The translations under genes were made by a program, and so were the position numbers. A model generated the notes under the pieces. It saw only the letters and a list, made by a program, of their open reading frames with translations. It did not search any database and had not been told where the DNA came from. This document shows, piece after piece, positions 54,058-62,367 of a stretch of DNA of 64,000 bases. Every line of letters starts with the position of its first letter. Position 1 is the stretch's first letter. Source of the stretch: Geothrix sp. 21YS21S-2 (GTDB lineage Bacteria > Acidobacteriota > Holophagae > Holophagales > Holophagaceae); contig NZ_CP132910.1 in assembly GCF_030846775.1 (NCBI RefSeq), forward strand, positions 5,184,136 through 5,248,135, read 5' to 3'.

Positions 54058-55458
54058 GTGGACGCATTGATGGATGACCTCACCGCCCTGCTGGGCCAGG
54101 GCGCGGTGCTCGCCGACCAATCCGAACTCGAGAAGTACGAAACCGGCTGGCGCTACGGGAAGGGCAGGGCCCGGTTCGTGGCGCGGCCCTCCACCACCGC
54201 CGAAGTGTCGGCCTTCATGGCGTTCTGCCACGCCAGGGGCCTGCGCGTCATCGTGCAGGGGGCCAACACGGGCCTCGTGGGCGCCTCGGTGCCCGACGCC
54301 GGCGGGGAGATGGCGGTGCTCAGCCTGGAGCGCCTGAACCGGCGCCTGGAGATCGACCCCACGGACCGCACGGCCCTGGTGGACGGCGGCGTCCTCCTCA
54401 GCGCCCTCAACGAGGCCCTGGCCGGGCACGGCCTGCACTTCCCCGTGGACCTGGGGGCCGACCCCCAGATCGGGGGCATGATCGCCACCAACACCGGCGG
54501 CACCCGGCTCCTGCGGTACGGCGACGTGCGCCGCAACCTCCTTGGCCTCGAGGTGGTGCTGGCCGACGGCACCGTCGTCGACACCCTTTCGGCCCTGCGC
54601 AAGAACAACACGGGCCTGGACTTCAAGCAGCTCTTCACCGGAACCTCGGGCCTTTTCGGCGTGGTCACGGGGGCGGTGCTGCAGGTGGCGCCCCTGCCCA
54701 GGCAGCGGGCCGTGGCCCTGGTGGCGCTGGCCGGCGGCGAGGCCGTGCTGGACCTGCTGCGCAGCCTGGAGGGCGGGCTCTTCGAGGTGTTCACCGCCTA
54801 CGAGGTCATCTCCGGGGAGGCAATGGCCGCCGTCTTCCGGCACCAGGAGTCCCTGCGCAACCCCTTCGACGAGGTGCCGCCCTACACGGCCCTGGTGGAG
54901 CTGGCCAGCTCCCTGCCGGAGGCGAGCCTCGACCTGGCTTCCCTCCTGGAGGAGGCCCTGGGAGCCCACATGGAGGCCCACGGCGAGGGCGTCCTGGACG
55001 CGCGCTTCGGCAAGCCCGCGGAGTTCTGGGCCATCCGCCACCACGTCTCCGAGAGCCTGCGCGGCGAGGGGAAGGTCCTGGCCTTCGACATCGCCGTGCC
55101 CCGGTCCAGCCTTCCCGCCTTCACGGAGGCCGTGAAGGGCTGGCTGGCGGAGGCCCACCCCTTCATGCGGGTCTGCGACTTCGGCCACTGGGGCGACGGC
55201 GGCACCCACCTGAACCTGGTGTGGCGCGAGGCCGACAGCCCCGTCCCGGCCGCCGAGCTGGTGCCCCTGGTCCAGCGCAAGGTCTACGACCTCGCCGTCC
55301 TGGAGCACAAGGGCAGCTACAGCGCCGAGCACGGCGTGGGACCCCACAACCAGCAGTACCACGACCTCTACACCCCCCCGGCCGTCAAGGCGGCGGGTGC
55401 CGCGCTCCGGGATCACTTCGACCCCGCCGGCCTCCTGGGCATCACCCGGCTCTGGTGA
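54058..55458 (+). CDS. D-2-hydroxyglutarate dehydrogenase-type FAD-linked oxidoreductase
   Basis: A 466-residue GlcD/D2HGDH-family flavoprotein. The FAD-binding part contains VIVQGANTGLVGASVP and QIGGMIATNTGGTRLLRYGDVRRNLLGLEVVLADG, and the C-terminal cap has GDGGTHLNLVW and the substrate-binding AEHGVGPHNQQY. By family it oxidises a D-2-hydroxyacid to the oxo acid; after HglS, D-2-hydroxyglutarate to 2-oxoglutarate is most likely. It starts at a GTG directly after the hglS stop; an ATG four codons in is the alternative. Confidence 0.85.
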   Translation: MDALMDDLTALLGQGAVLADQSELEKYETGWRYGKGRARFVARPSTTAEVSAFMAFCHARGLRVIVQGANTGLVGASVPDAGGEMAVLSLERLNRRLEIDPTDRTALVDGGVLLSALNEALAGHGLHFPVDLGADPQIGGMIATNTGGTRLLRYGDVRRNLLGLEVVLADGTVVDTLSALRKNNTGLDFKQLFTGTSGLFGVVTGAVLQVAPLPRQRAVALVALAGGEAVLDLLRSLEGGLFEVFTAYEVISGEAMAAVFRHQESLRNPFDEVPPYTALVELASSLPEASLDLASLLEEALGAHMEAHGEGVLDARFGKPAEFWAIRHHVSESLRGEGKVLAFDIAVPRSSLPAFTEAVKGWLAEAHPFMRVCDFGHWGDGGTHLNLVWREADSPVPAAELVPLVQRKVYDLAVLEHKGSYSAEHGVGPHNQQYHDLYTPPAVKAAGAALRDHFDPAGLLGITRLW

Positions 55459-55535
55459 GGCCGTTCGTCGGCGGTTTTCCGCCTCCGGTACGATTCTCCG
55501 CGCCAGCCTCCGGCCTTCGGAAGTAGGCTTCCTCC

Positions 55536-56522
55536 ATGGATGACCGCAGCCCGAACTCCATCCGGAAGGCCCCCCTCCGGTGGCTCCTCAAGGCCGTGCC
55601 CCTGGGGCTTCTCAGCGGGCTTCCCTTCGCGCTGCTCCAGACGCCCATGACCCCGCGCAGGACCCTGGTGTCGTGCCTGGTGGGGCTGATCTTCACGCTG
55701 GTGATGTGGTCGGGCCTGGAACTGGGCTCGGCGTGGGTGCGGCGGGCCGGGCCGAGCCTGGTCTCGGTGCAGCTGCGCTGGCTGCTGCTCTTCACGGCGC
55801 TGTTCGGGGCCTGCGGGCTCCTGGTGCGCCCGGTCCTGGGCGTGAACCTCTTCCACAACGCGGGCGCCGCCCTTCTGTCCTACCTCCTGGGCTTTTCCAT
55901 ATCGAGCTCCATCGTCACCTACCACACGGCCCGGAGCCTCGCCGAGGCGGAGCGGGCCCTGGAGCGGGCCCGGGGCGAGGCCAACATCCTGATCCTCAAG
56001 GCCCAGCTCAGCCCGCACACCCTCTTCAACGCCCTGAACGCCATCGCCGCCCTCATCCCGGGAGATCCCGCCGGGGCGGAGGCCGCGGTGGAGACCCTCT
56101 CGGCCTTCCTGCGCCGGATGCTGGAGGCCCTGGGCCGGGACCGCTGGACCCTGCGCGAGGAGTTCGACCTCATCGGGCTCCTGCTGGACCTGGAGCGCGC
56201 GCGGTTCGGGGACCGCCTCGCGGTGCGCCTGGACCTGCCCGAGGCCGAGGCGGACCGGGAGATCCCGCCCCTGCTCCTGCTGCCCCTCGTGGAGAACAGC
56301 CTGAAGCACGGCTTCCGGCCCAAGGTTGGGCCTTGCGTCCTCAGCGTCTCGGCGGACGCGACCGGGGTGAGGGTGGAGGACGACGGCGTGGGCCGGGCCC
56401 CCGGCGCGCCCGCGGGGGTGGGCCTGGCGGCGGTGGGCAGCCGCCTCGCGGCCGTGGGCGGGGTCCTGGAGTGGCCCGAGGCCCGGGCCGGCTGCGTCGC
56501 ATGGGTGCGGCTGTGCCCCTGA
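55536..56522 (+). CDS. LytS-type sensor histidine kinase
   Basis: A 328-residue membrane kinase. Four hydrophobic helices lie in residues about 15-140. The His_kinase domain follows: LKAQLSPHTLFNALNAIAAL contains the phospho-acceptor His, and LLLLPLVENSLKHGF the ATP-binding N box. Unlike most LytS proteins it lacks a 5TM-LYT receptor domain of normal length. It overlaps its response regulator by 22 bases. Confidence 0.86.
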   Translation: MDDRSPNSIRKAPLRWLLKAVPLGLLSGLPFALLQTPMTPRRTLVSCLVGLIFTLVMWSGLELGSAWVRRAGPSLVSVQLRWLLLFTALFGACGLLVRPVLGVNLFHNAGAALLSYLLGFSISSSIVTYHTARSLAEAERALERARGEANILILKAQLSPHTLFNALNAIAALIPGDPAGAEAAVETLSAFLRRMLEALGRDRWTLREEFDLIGLLLDLERARFGDRLAVRLDLPEAEADREIPPLLLLPLVENSLKHGFRPKVGPCVLSVSADATGVRVEDDGVGRAPGAPAGVGLAAVGSRLAAVGGVLEWPEARAGCVAWVRLCP

Positions 56523-57265
56523 CCTACGCCCTGGTGGAGGACGAGGCCCCGGGGCGCCTGAGGCTGAAGTCCCTGCTGCGCGAACTCCGCCCGGGCTCGG
56601 TGTGCCTGGCCGAGGCGGAGGACGGCGGGGCGGGGCTGCACCTGCTCCGCATGTGCCGCCCCGACGTGCTCTTCCTGGACATCGAGTTCCCCCCGGCCGG
56701 GGCCTTCGGCCTCCTGGAGCAGGCCGCGGCCGAGGGGCTCCCCCTGCCGCCGGTGGTGTTCGTCACCGCCTTCGCCGACTACGCGGTGGAGGCCTTCCGC
56801 TGGGCGGCCTGGGACTACCTCCTCAAGCCCGTGGCGCGGCCCCGCCTGGAGGAGACCCTCGCCCGCGTCGAAGCGCGCCTCGAGCCCGCCCGGGACCTCG
56901 CCCCGTTGCTCCAGGCCCTGGCCGCCACCCGCCGCCAGGAGGCCCCGGAGCGCTTCACCGTGCAGGCCAAGGGCGGCCTGCGGGTGCTGGCCTGGGCCGA
57001 CGTGAGCCATCTGGTCACCGAGAACCGGCTGCTCTTCGTGCACACCCCGGAGGGGCGCTTCATGCTGGGCCGCACCCTGGAGGAGCTGGAGACGCTCCTG
57101 CAGCCCGCCTTCTACCGCTGCCACCGGGGCGCCATGGTGGCGCTGGCCCGGGTGCGGGAGCTGCGGGCCGAGGCCGAAGGCAACGGGGAGGTCCGCCTGG
57201 ACACCGGGGACCGGGTGCCCGTGAGCCGGGACCGCATGGCCGGGCTGCGCCGGAGGCTGGGGTAG
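56501..57265 (+). CDS. LytTR-family response regulator
   Basis: About 254 residues. The receiver domain has DVLFLDIEFP with its phospho-acceptor Asp, the FVTAFADYAVEAF switch and KPVARPRLEE. The LytTR DNA-binding domain (residues about 150-254) has LVTENRLLFVHTPEGRFMLGRTLEELE and FYRCHRGAMVALARVRELRA. The start overlaps the kinase; a GTG four codons downstream is also possible. Targets are unknown. Confidence 0.85.
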   Translation: MGAAVPLTYALVEDEAPGRLRLKSLLRELRPGSVCLAEAEDGGAGLHLLRMCRPDVLFLDIEFPPAGAFGLLEQAAAEGLPLPPVVFVTAFADYAVEAFRWAAWDYLLKPVARPRLEETLARVEARLEPARDLAPLLQALAATRRQEAPERFTVQAKGGLRVLAWADVSHLVTENRLLFVHTPEGRFMLGRTLEELETLLQPAFYRCHRGAMVALARVRELRAEAEGNGEVRLDTGDRVPVSRDRMAGLRRRLG

Positions 57266-57352
57266 CCCTTCGGAGGGATTTTCCGGCCTCCGGTCCCTTC
57301 GTGCCTTCCGGGGCGCCGGCCCCGGGCCAAGCTGGGCGGCAAGGAGCCCCCC

Positions 57353-58048
57353 ATGCGATACCTTCCGTCATTCGCACCCGCCCTGGTGCTGACCCTGTCC
57401 GCCCAGGACCTCCCGGTCCGCCTCCAGGGGGCCCAGCGGCTCCCGGCCGACGCCATCCGCGCCCTGCAGGGCGAGCTGGCCGCCTCCGGCCAGGACCGTC
57501 CCTACTGGGACGCCTGCCTTGCCTACGCACTGGTGAGCCAGCTGGGCGCCAAGGAGCCCAAGGCCATGGAGGCCCTCCTCGACCGCACCCTGAAGGCCCT
57601 GGAGCCCCGCAGGGACGCGGAGAGCCTGGCCCTGGCCGGGGCCTGCCTCGGCCTGAAGCTGGGGTTCAAGCCGATGCTGGGCATGACCCTCTCGCCCCAG
57701 GCCAGCGGCCTGTTCACCCAGGCCCTGAAAGCCGCCCCGGGCAATCCGCGGGCGCTCCTCTTCCAGGGCATCCACGCGCTCCACACGCCGGCCTTCGCCG
57801 GAGGCGGTCCGGAAAAGGCCCTGCCCATCCTGGAGGCTGCGGCCCGTGCCGCCGACGGCGAGCAGGCCCCAGCGGATCCCTGGGCGCCTTGCTGGGGCCG
57901 GGCCGAGAGCCGCGCCTGGCTCGCGCTGGCGCTCCACAAGGCGGGCCGGGCCGGGGAGGCCAGGGCGAACCTGGACAAGGCCCTGGCCCTGGACCCGGCC
58001 TACGGCTTCGCCCGGTTCGTCGTGCTGCCCCAGGTGGGCGCCAAATGA
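57353..58048 (+). CDS. Exported TPR-like protein of unknown function
   Basis: A 231-residue protein with a short signal peptide (MRYLPSFAPALVLTLSAQ). The rest is Ala/Leu-rich helical hairpins (DAESLALAGACLGLKLGF; ESRAWLALALHKAGRAGEARANLDKALALDP) typical of TPR repeats. Its stop overlaps the start of the TonB-dependent receptor, so it may be part of the same uptake system. No substrate can be assigned. Confidence 0.68.
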   Translation: MRYLPSFAPALVLTLSAQDLPVRLQGAQRLPADAIRALQGELAASGQDRPYWDACLAYALVSQLGAKEPKAMEALLDRTLKALEPRRDAESLALAGACLGLKLGFKPMLGMTLSPQASGLFTQALKAAPGNPRALLFQGIHALHTPAFAGGGPEKALPILEAAARAADGEQAPADPWAPCWGRAESRAWLALALHKAGRAGEARANLDKALALDPAYGFARFVVLPQVGAK

Positions 58049-60177
58049 TGCTCGCGGCGCAGGTCCTTCAGGCCGCCCTGGAACTGGCCGGCGTCGTCAT
58101 GGGCCCGGGGGGCAAGCCCCTGTCCGGCGCCGTGGTCACCGTGGGCGCCCACGCCGTCCGCAGCGACGCCAAGGGCCGGTTCAAACTGCCCCTGACCCGC
58201 GGGGACGCCACCGCCACCTTCACCGCCCGGGGCATGGAGCCCCAGGTGCGGGCCATCGTCCCCGGCAAGCCCCTCCTGGTGCTCCTGGAGCCCGAAGTGA
58301 AGGAGGCCGTGGTGGAGGTGGTGGAAGGCGCCGGGTACGGCACCGACGGCCCCGGCTCGGCCATCACCCGCCTGGAGATCTACACCACGCCCGGGGCCGC
58401 CGCCGATGTTTTCCAGGGCGTGAAGGCCCTGCCCGGAGTGAGCAACGCCAGCGAGGGCGCTGAGCTCTTCGTGCGGGGCGGCAATCCCAGCGAGGTGGGC
58501 ATCTACCTGAACGGCGGGCACCTCCAGCATCCCTTCCACCACCCGAGCACCCAGGGGGGGATCTTCTCCTCGGTGGACACGGCCCTGGTCACCCACCTCA
58601 ACTTCGTCCCGGGCGGCTTCTCGGCGCGCTACGGGGACGCCCTGTCGGCGGTGATGGAACTGTCCACGGAGACGGCCTCCCGGGTCCGGGGCGGCACCCT
58701 GCTGCTGGACCTGGCGGGGCAGGGGCTCATGGTGGACGAACCCTTGGCCGGAGGGATCCTGCGCGGCTCGTACCGCCATGCCGACACCACGCCCCTGGAC
58801 AAGTGGTACGGCCTGGCGGCGAACTTCACCGAGGCGCCCATCTCCCAGGATCTGCACCTGTCCTACCAGCGGAGCTTCGGGGCCACCGGCAGGCTCTCCA
58901 CCACCGTCCTGCTCTCCCGGGACCACCTGGGCCTCGACTACCGGATCCAGAACCTGGAGGCGGTCTACGCCAACCGCAGCGACACGCGCTTCCTGTCGGC
59001 CAGCTGGACCCAGGGGCTGGGGAGCCTGGCCGTGCTGAACCTGGCGGCCTCCCACACCCGCTTCGCCTCGACCTGGACCTTCGACCGCTGGGGCATGGAC
59101 CAGGTGGAGGGGGAGACCTTCGGCAGGGCCGAGGTCGTCGTGCAGGCTTCCCCGCTCCTGGGCCTCGAATTCGGGGCGGACGCCGCGCGCACCTCCCTCG
59201 ACCCCCGGGGCCAGGTTCCCTACGACACGTCCAACTGGGGTCCCGGGGCCGCCCCCAGGACCTTCGGCTACGGCTTCGAGGGCACCCGGACGGGAGGCTA
59301 CCTGACGCTCCGGTTCCTGCTCGGCGACCGCTGGGGTCTGTCCCTGGGCGGGCGCGCCGACCGCTACGGCCTCCTGGGCGAGAACACCCGGGACCTCCGG
59401 GCCACCCTCTCCTTCAAGGCGGGGCCCCGCCTCACGCTCCTCGCCGCCGGGGGCACCTTCCACCAGATGCCCGCGCTCACGCAGCTGGATCCCCACCAGG
59501 GGAACCCGGCCCTGCGCGCCCTGCGGGCCACCCACGCCGTGCTGAGCGCCGACGCGCGGGACGACGGCGCACCGGTGCCCTGGCAGGCCCGGCTGGAACT
59601 CTACCGGAAGGACTACGGCTCGCTGGTGGTGAGGGACCCCCTGCTGCACTACGCGAGCACCGGGCGCGGGGTGGCCCGGGGGCTGGACCTGCTCCTCAAG
59701 GCGCGCAAGGGCGCCTTCCGGGGCCAGCTTGGCTACGGCTACCTGGACACCCGCCGGCGCGAGGACGACCAGTACGCCCTGGGCCCCGTGCCCACCAGCG
59801 TCCCCCACAGCTTCACCACCGTGGGCACCTGGACGATCCGCCCGGGGTGGGAATGGTCCGGCTCCTGGCGCTACGCCACGGGAGCCCCGTTCACCCCCGT
59901 CGAGGGGGGCCTCCCCGACGGCCAGGGAGGCTTCACGCCCCTGGAGGGCGCCCGCTACGGCGAACGGCTGCCGGCATACGCCCGCGTGGATTCCCGGCTC
60001 ACGCGGCTGTTCCCGCTGGGTTCCGGAAGGGCCGTGGCCTTCCTGGAGGTCATGAACCTCCTGGACCGGCACAACGTGGCCAGCTACAGCTACAACCCCG
60101 ACTTCACGGTGCGCAGGGCCCACGAGAGCTACTTCAGCCGCAGGATCCTGGTCGCGGGGTTCTCGCTGTCGTGGTGA
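58045..60177 (+). CDS. TonB-dependent outer-membrane receptor with N-terminal carboxypeptidase-like domain
   Basis: About 710 residues. The N-terminus begins almost directly with a CarboxypepD_reg-like beta domain (GVVMGPGGKPLSGAVVTVGAH), then a plug domain (FQGVKALPGVSNASEGAELFVRGGNPSEVGIYLNG) and a C-terminal beta-barrel ending in FSLSW with the terminal aromatic residue. The signal sequence is short and weakly charged (MMLAAQVLQAALELAG), which is odd. It should import a large or scarce substrate with energy from TonB-ExbBD. The gene overlaps the preceding TPR gene. Confidence 0.84.
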   Translation: MMLAAQVLQAALELAGVVMGPGGKPLSGAVVTVGAHAVRSDAKGRFKLPLTRGDATATFTARGMEPQVRAIVPGKPLLVLLEPEVKEAVVEVVEGAGYGTDGPGSAITRLEIYTTPGAAADVFQGVKALPGVSNASEGAELFVRGGNPSEVGIYLNGGHLQHPFHHPSTQGGIFSSVDTALVTHLNFVPGGFSARYGDALSAVMELSTETASRVRGGTLLLDLAGQGLMVDEPLAGGILRGSYRHADTTPLDKWYGLAANFTEAPISQDLHLSYQRSFGATGRLSTTVLLSRDHLGLDYRIQNLEAVYANRSDTRFLSASWTQGLGSLAVLNLAASHTRFASTWTFDRWGMDQVEGETFGRAEVVVQASPLLGLEFGADAARTSLDPRGQVPYDTSNWGPGAAPRTFGYGFEGTRTGGYLTLRFLLGDRWGLSLGGRADRYGLLGENTRDLRATLSFKAGPRLTLLAAGGTFHQMPALTQLDPHQGNPALRALRATHAVLSADARDDGAPVPWQARLELYRKDYGSLVVRDPLLHYASTGRGVARGLDLLLKARKGAFRGQLGYGYLDTRRREDDQYALGPVPTSVPHSFTTVGTWTIRPGWEWSGSWRYATGAPFTPVEGGLPDGQGGFTPLEGARYGERLPAYARVDSRLTRLFPLGSGRAVAFLEVMNLLDRHNVASYSYNPDFTVRRAHESYFSRRILVAGFSLSW

Positions 60178-60205
60178 CCCCCGGCATTTCTGGTACCTTT
60201 AGGGC

Positions 60206-61003
60206 ATGACGCCCACCACCCTCCGCGCCGTGATGCAGGCCCTCCGCAACCCCGTAACGGGCTGTCCCTGGGATCTGGAGCAGGACCACCAGTCCCTGGC
60301 CCGGTTCCTCCGGGAGGAGGCCGCCGAGGTCCTGGACGCGCTGGCGGCCCATGTGCCGGGGGACCCCGAGAAGGAGCGGCATTTCTGCGAGGAGCTGGGC
60401 GACCTCTGGCTGCAGGTGGCCTTCCACGCCCAGCTGGCCCAGGAGCGCGGCGCCTGGGACCTCCACGACGTGGAGGCGATGGTGGTGGAGAAGCTGGTGC
60501 GCCGCCACCCCCACGTCTTCGCCGAGGTCGAGGTGGAGAACGCCGCCGACGTGCTGGTGAACTGGGCCGCCATCAAGAAGGACGAGAAGACCGGGCGCGG
60601 CCAGGACACCCGCAAGCGGCTCCTGGAGGGCATCCCCGCCAGCCTCTCCCCCCTGGACGAGGCCATGGAGATCGGCAAGCGCTGCGCCAAGGTCGGCTTC
60701 GAGTGGCCCGACCTGGACGGCGTGCTGGACAAGGTGCGGGAGGAGATCGGCGAGCTGCAGGCGGAAACGGACCTGGACCGCGTGGAGTCCGAGTTCGGCG
60801 ACGTGCTCTTCAGCCTCGTGCAGTGGGCCCGCAAGAAGGGCGTGGACCCCGACCGGGCCCTGCGCCGCCAGATGGACCGCTTCAGGGGGCGCTTCCGCGC
60901 CGTCGAGGACTTCGCCGAGGGCAACGGCGGGTGGCAGGCCCAGGACCTGGACGGCCTGGAGGCCGCGTGGCAGGGGGCCAAGAAGGCCGCGGAGGGGTCC
61001 TGA
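60206..61003 (+). CDS. mazG: Nucleoside triphosphate pyrophosphohydrolase MazG
   Basis: A 265-residue protein with two MazG domains. The first has NPVTGCPWDLEQDHQSLARFL and the metal-binding EEAAEVLDAL ... EELGDLWLQVAFHAQ; the second has KVGFEWPDLDGVLDKVREEIGELQ ... EFGDVLFSLVQWAR. By family it hydrolyses NTPs to NMP and pyrophosphate, cleaning the nucleotide pool. Its stop overlaps the start of the aro fusion gene. Confidence 0.92.
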   Translation: MTPTTLRAVMQALRNPVTGCPWDLEQDHQSLARFLREEAAEVLDALAAHVPGDPEKERHFCEELGDLWLQVAFHAQLAQERGAWDLHDVEAMVVEKLVRRHPHVFAEVEVENAADVLVNWAAIKKDEKTGRGQDTRKRLLEGIPASLSPLDEAMEIGKRCAKVGFEWPDLDGVLDKVREEIGELQAETDLDRVESEFGDVLFSLVQWARKKGVDPDRALRRQMDRFRGRFRAVEDFAEGNGGWQAQDLDGLEAAWQGAKKAAEGS

Positions 61004-62364
61004 TGGCCCTCCCGCCGCCCTACTTCGTCACCCTCACCCACCCCGACTGGAAGGACGCCGAGGCCTGCGGCCGCAGGCTCCCCGACGAGGCCCTGCCGGA
61101 GGTGCGCCTGGACCTCTACCCGGACATCCCGGCCGAGGCGATGGTGCGGTCCCTGGGGCGGAAGTGCCTGGTGACCTGCCGGCGCCGCGAGGACGGCGGC
61201 GCCTGGGACGGGGACGAGGCCTCCCGGATCGAACGCCTCGTGGAGGCCGCCCGCAGCCGTCCGGCGTGGCTGGACCTGGAATGGGAGCTGCCCATTCCCC
61301 CCCTGCTGGAGGAGGCCCGCTCCCACCTGCGGATCCTGCGGTCCGTGCACGTGGGCGAGGGCGTGTTCGACCTGGACGCGCGCCTGCGGGACCTGCCCGA
61401 CGGGGACGCCTACAAGTGGGTGGGCCGCGCCGGGCGCCTCGCCGACAACGCGCGGGTCAAGGGCCCCCTGGCCTGGGCCCGCGACCACGAGGTCATCCTC
61501 TCGGCCTTCCTCATGGGGCCCAAAGGGATCCCCAGCCGCTGCCTGCAGTTCGCCTGGGGGGGCGCCTTCACCTACGCCGCCGCCGACGACGCCCCCGCCG
61601 CGGCGCCGGGCCAGGTGCCCCTGTCCCGGATGCTGGCGTGGCGGTGCCACAGGCTCCACGCGGGCCACGGCCTGTGCGGCGTGCTGGGCAGTCCGGTGCT
61701 CCACTCCCGGGGCCCGGCCTTCCACAACCCGCGCTTCCAGGCCGCCTTCAAGGACCTGCTCTACCTGCCCCTGGAATGCGGCGACGCAGCGGAGGCCCTG
61801 GAGGCCCTGGAGGCCCTGCCCGTGCTGGGCGCGAGCCTGACCGCCCCCCTGAAGGAGACCCTGCCGCCCCTGGCCGGCCTCCCCGCGCCGCTGAACACCC
61901 TCTTCCGGCGCGGCCCCGGCGCCCCCTGGGAGGCCGCCAACACCGACGCCCAGGCCCTGGACGCGGCCCTTGCCGGGCTGGCCCGGGGACCCGTGCTGGT
62001 GCTGGGGGACGGGGGCGTTGCCGCCACCACCCGCGCGGTGCTCGAGAAGCGCGGCTGGCCCGTGCTGCAGGCCTCCCGGAAGCCGGGAACGGCGGCGAGG
62101 GACGTGGAGGCCTTCGCCCCCGCGGGCATCGTGCAGGCCACGGCCCTGGGCATGGCGCCCGGCGATCCCGCGCCCTTCCCTGAACTGCTGGAGGCCGCGC
62201 GGCCCTTCGCGAAGTGGGCGGTGGAATGGATCTACAAGGAGGACACGGCATTTGCCGCCTGGGCGCGGGAGGCGGGGCTGCCCCTGGTGGAAGGCGCCGC
62301 GCTCTTCGAGGGCCAGGCCCGGGCCCAGTCGGACCTCTTCATCCGCGGCTGCGGGGGCGGGTGA
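61003..62364 (+). CDS. Bifunctional 3-dehydroquinate dehydratase (type I)/shikimate dehydrogenase
   Basis: A 453-residue fusion. Residues about 1-210 are a type I dehydroquinate dehydratase: EVRLDLYPD, RSVHVGEG with the catalytic His, and DAYKWVGRA with the Schiff-base Lys. Residues about 220-453 are a shikimate dehydrogenase: GVLGSPVLHSRGPAFHN (substrate binding), GASLTAPLKET (catalytic Lys), EAANTDAQAL (Asp) and VLGDGGVAAT (NADP loop). It performs steps three and four of the shikimate pathway. The usual S in the HSxSP substrate motif is G here. Such fusions are known in plants and some bacteria. It overlaps mazG by one base. Confidence 0.88.
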   Translation: MALPPPYFVTLTHPDWKDAEACGRRLPDEALPEVRLDLYPDIPAEAMVRSLGRKCLVTCRRREDGGAWDGDEASRIERLVEAARSRPAWLDLEWELPIPPLLEEARSHLRILRSVHVGEGVFDLDARLRDLPDGDAYKWVGRAGRLADNARVKGPLAWARDHEVILSAFLMGPKGIPSRCLQFAWGGAFTYAAADDAPAAAPGQVPLSRMLAWRCHRLHAGHGLCGVLGSPVLHSRGPAFHNPRFQAAFKDLLYLPLECGDAAEALEALEALPVLGASLTAPLKETLPPLAGLPAPLNTLFRRGPGAPWEAANTDAQALDAALAGLARGPVLVLGDGGVAATTRAVLEKRGWPVLQASRKPGTAARDVEAFAPAGIVQATALGMAPGDPAPFPELLEAARPFAKWAVEWIYKEDTAFAAWAREAGLPLVEGAALFEGQARAQSDLFIRGCGGG

Positions 62365-62367
62365 GCC

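Noticed and set aside
55470..55483. Terminator after the D-2-hydroxyglutarate dehydrogenase gene (GGCGG-TTTT-CCGCC)
   Set aside because: The 5-bp stem is too short and no T-run follows.
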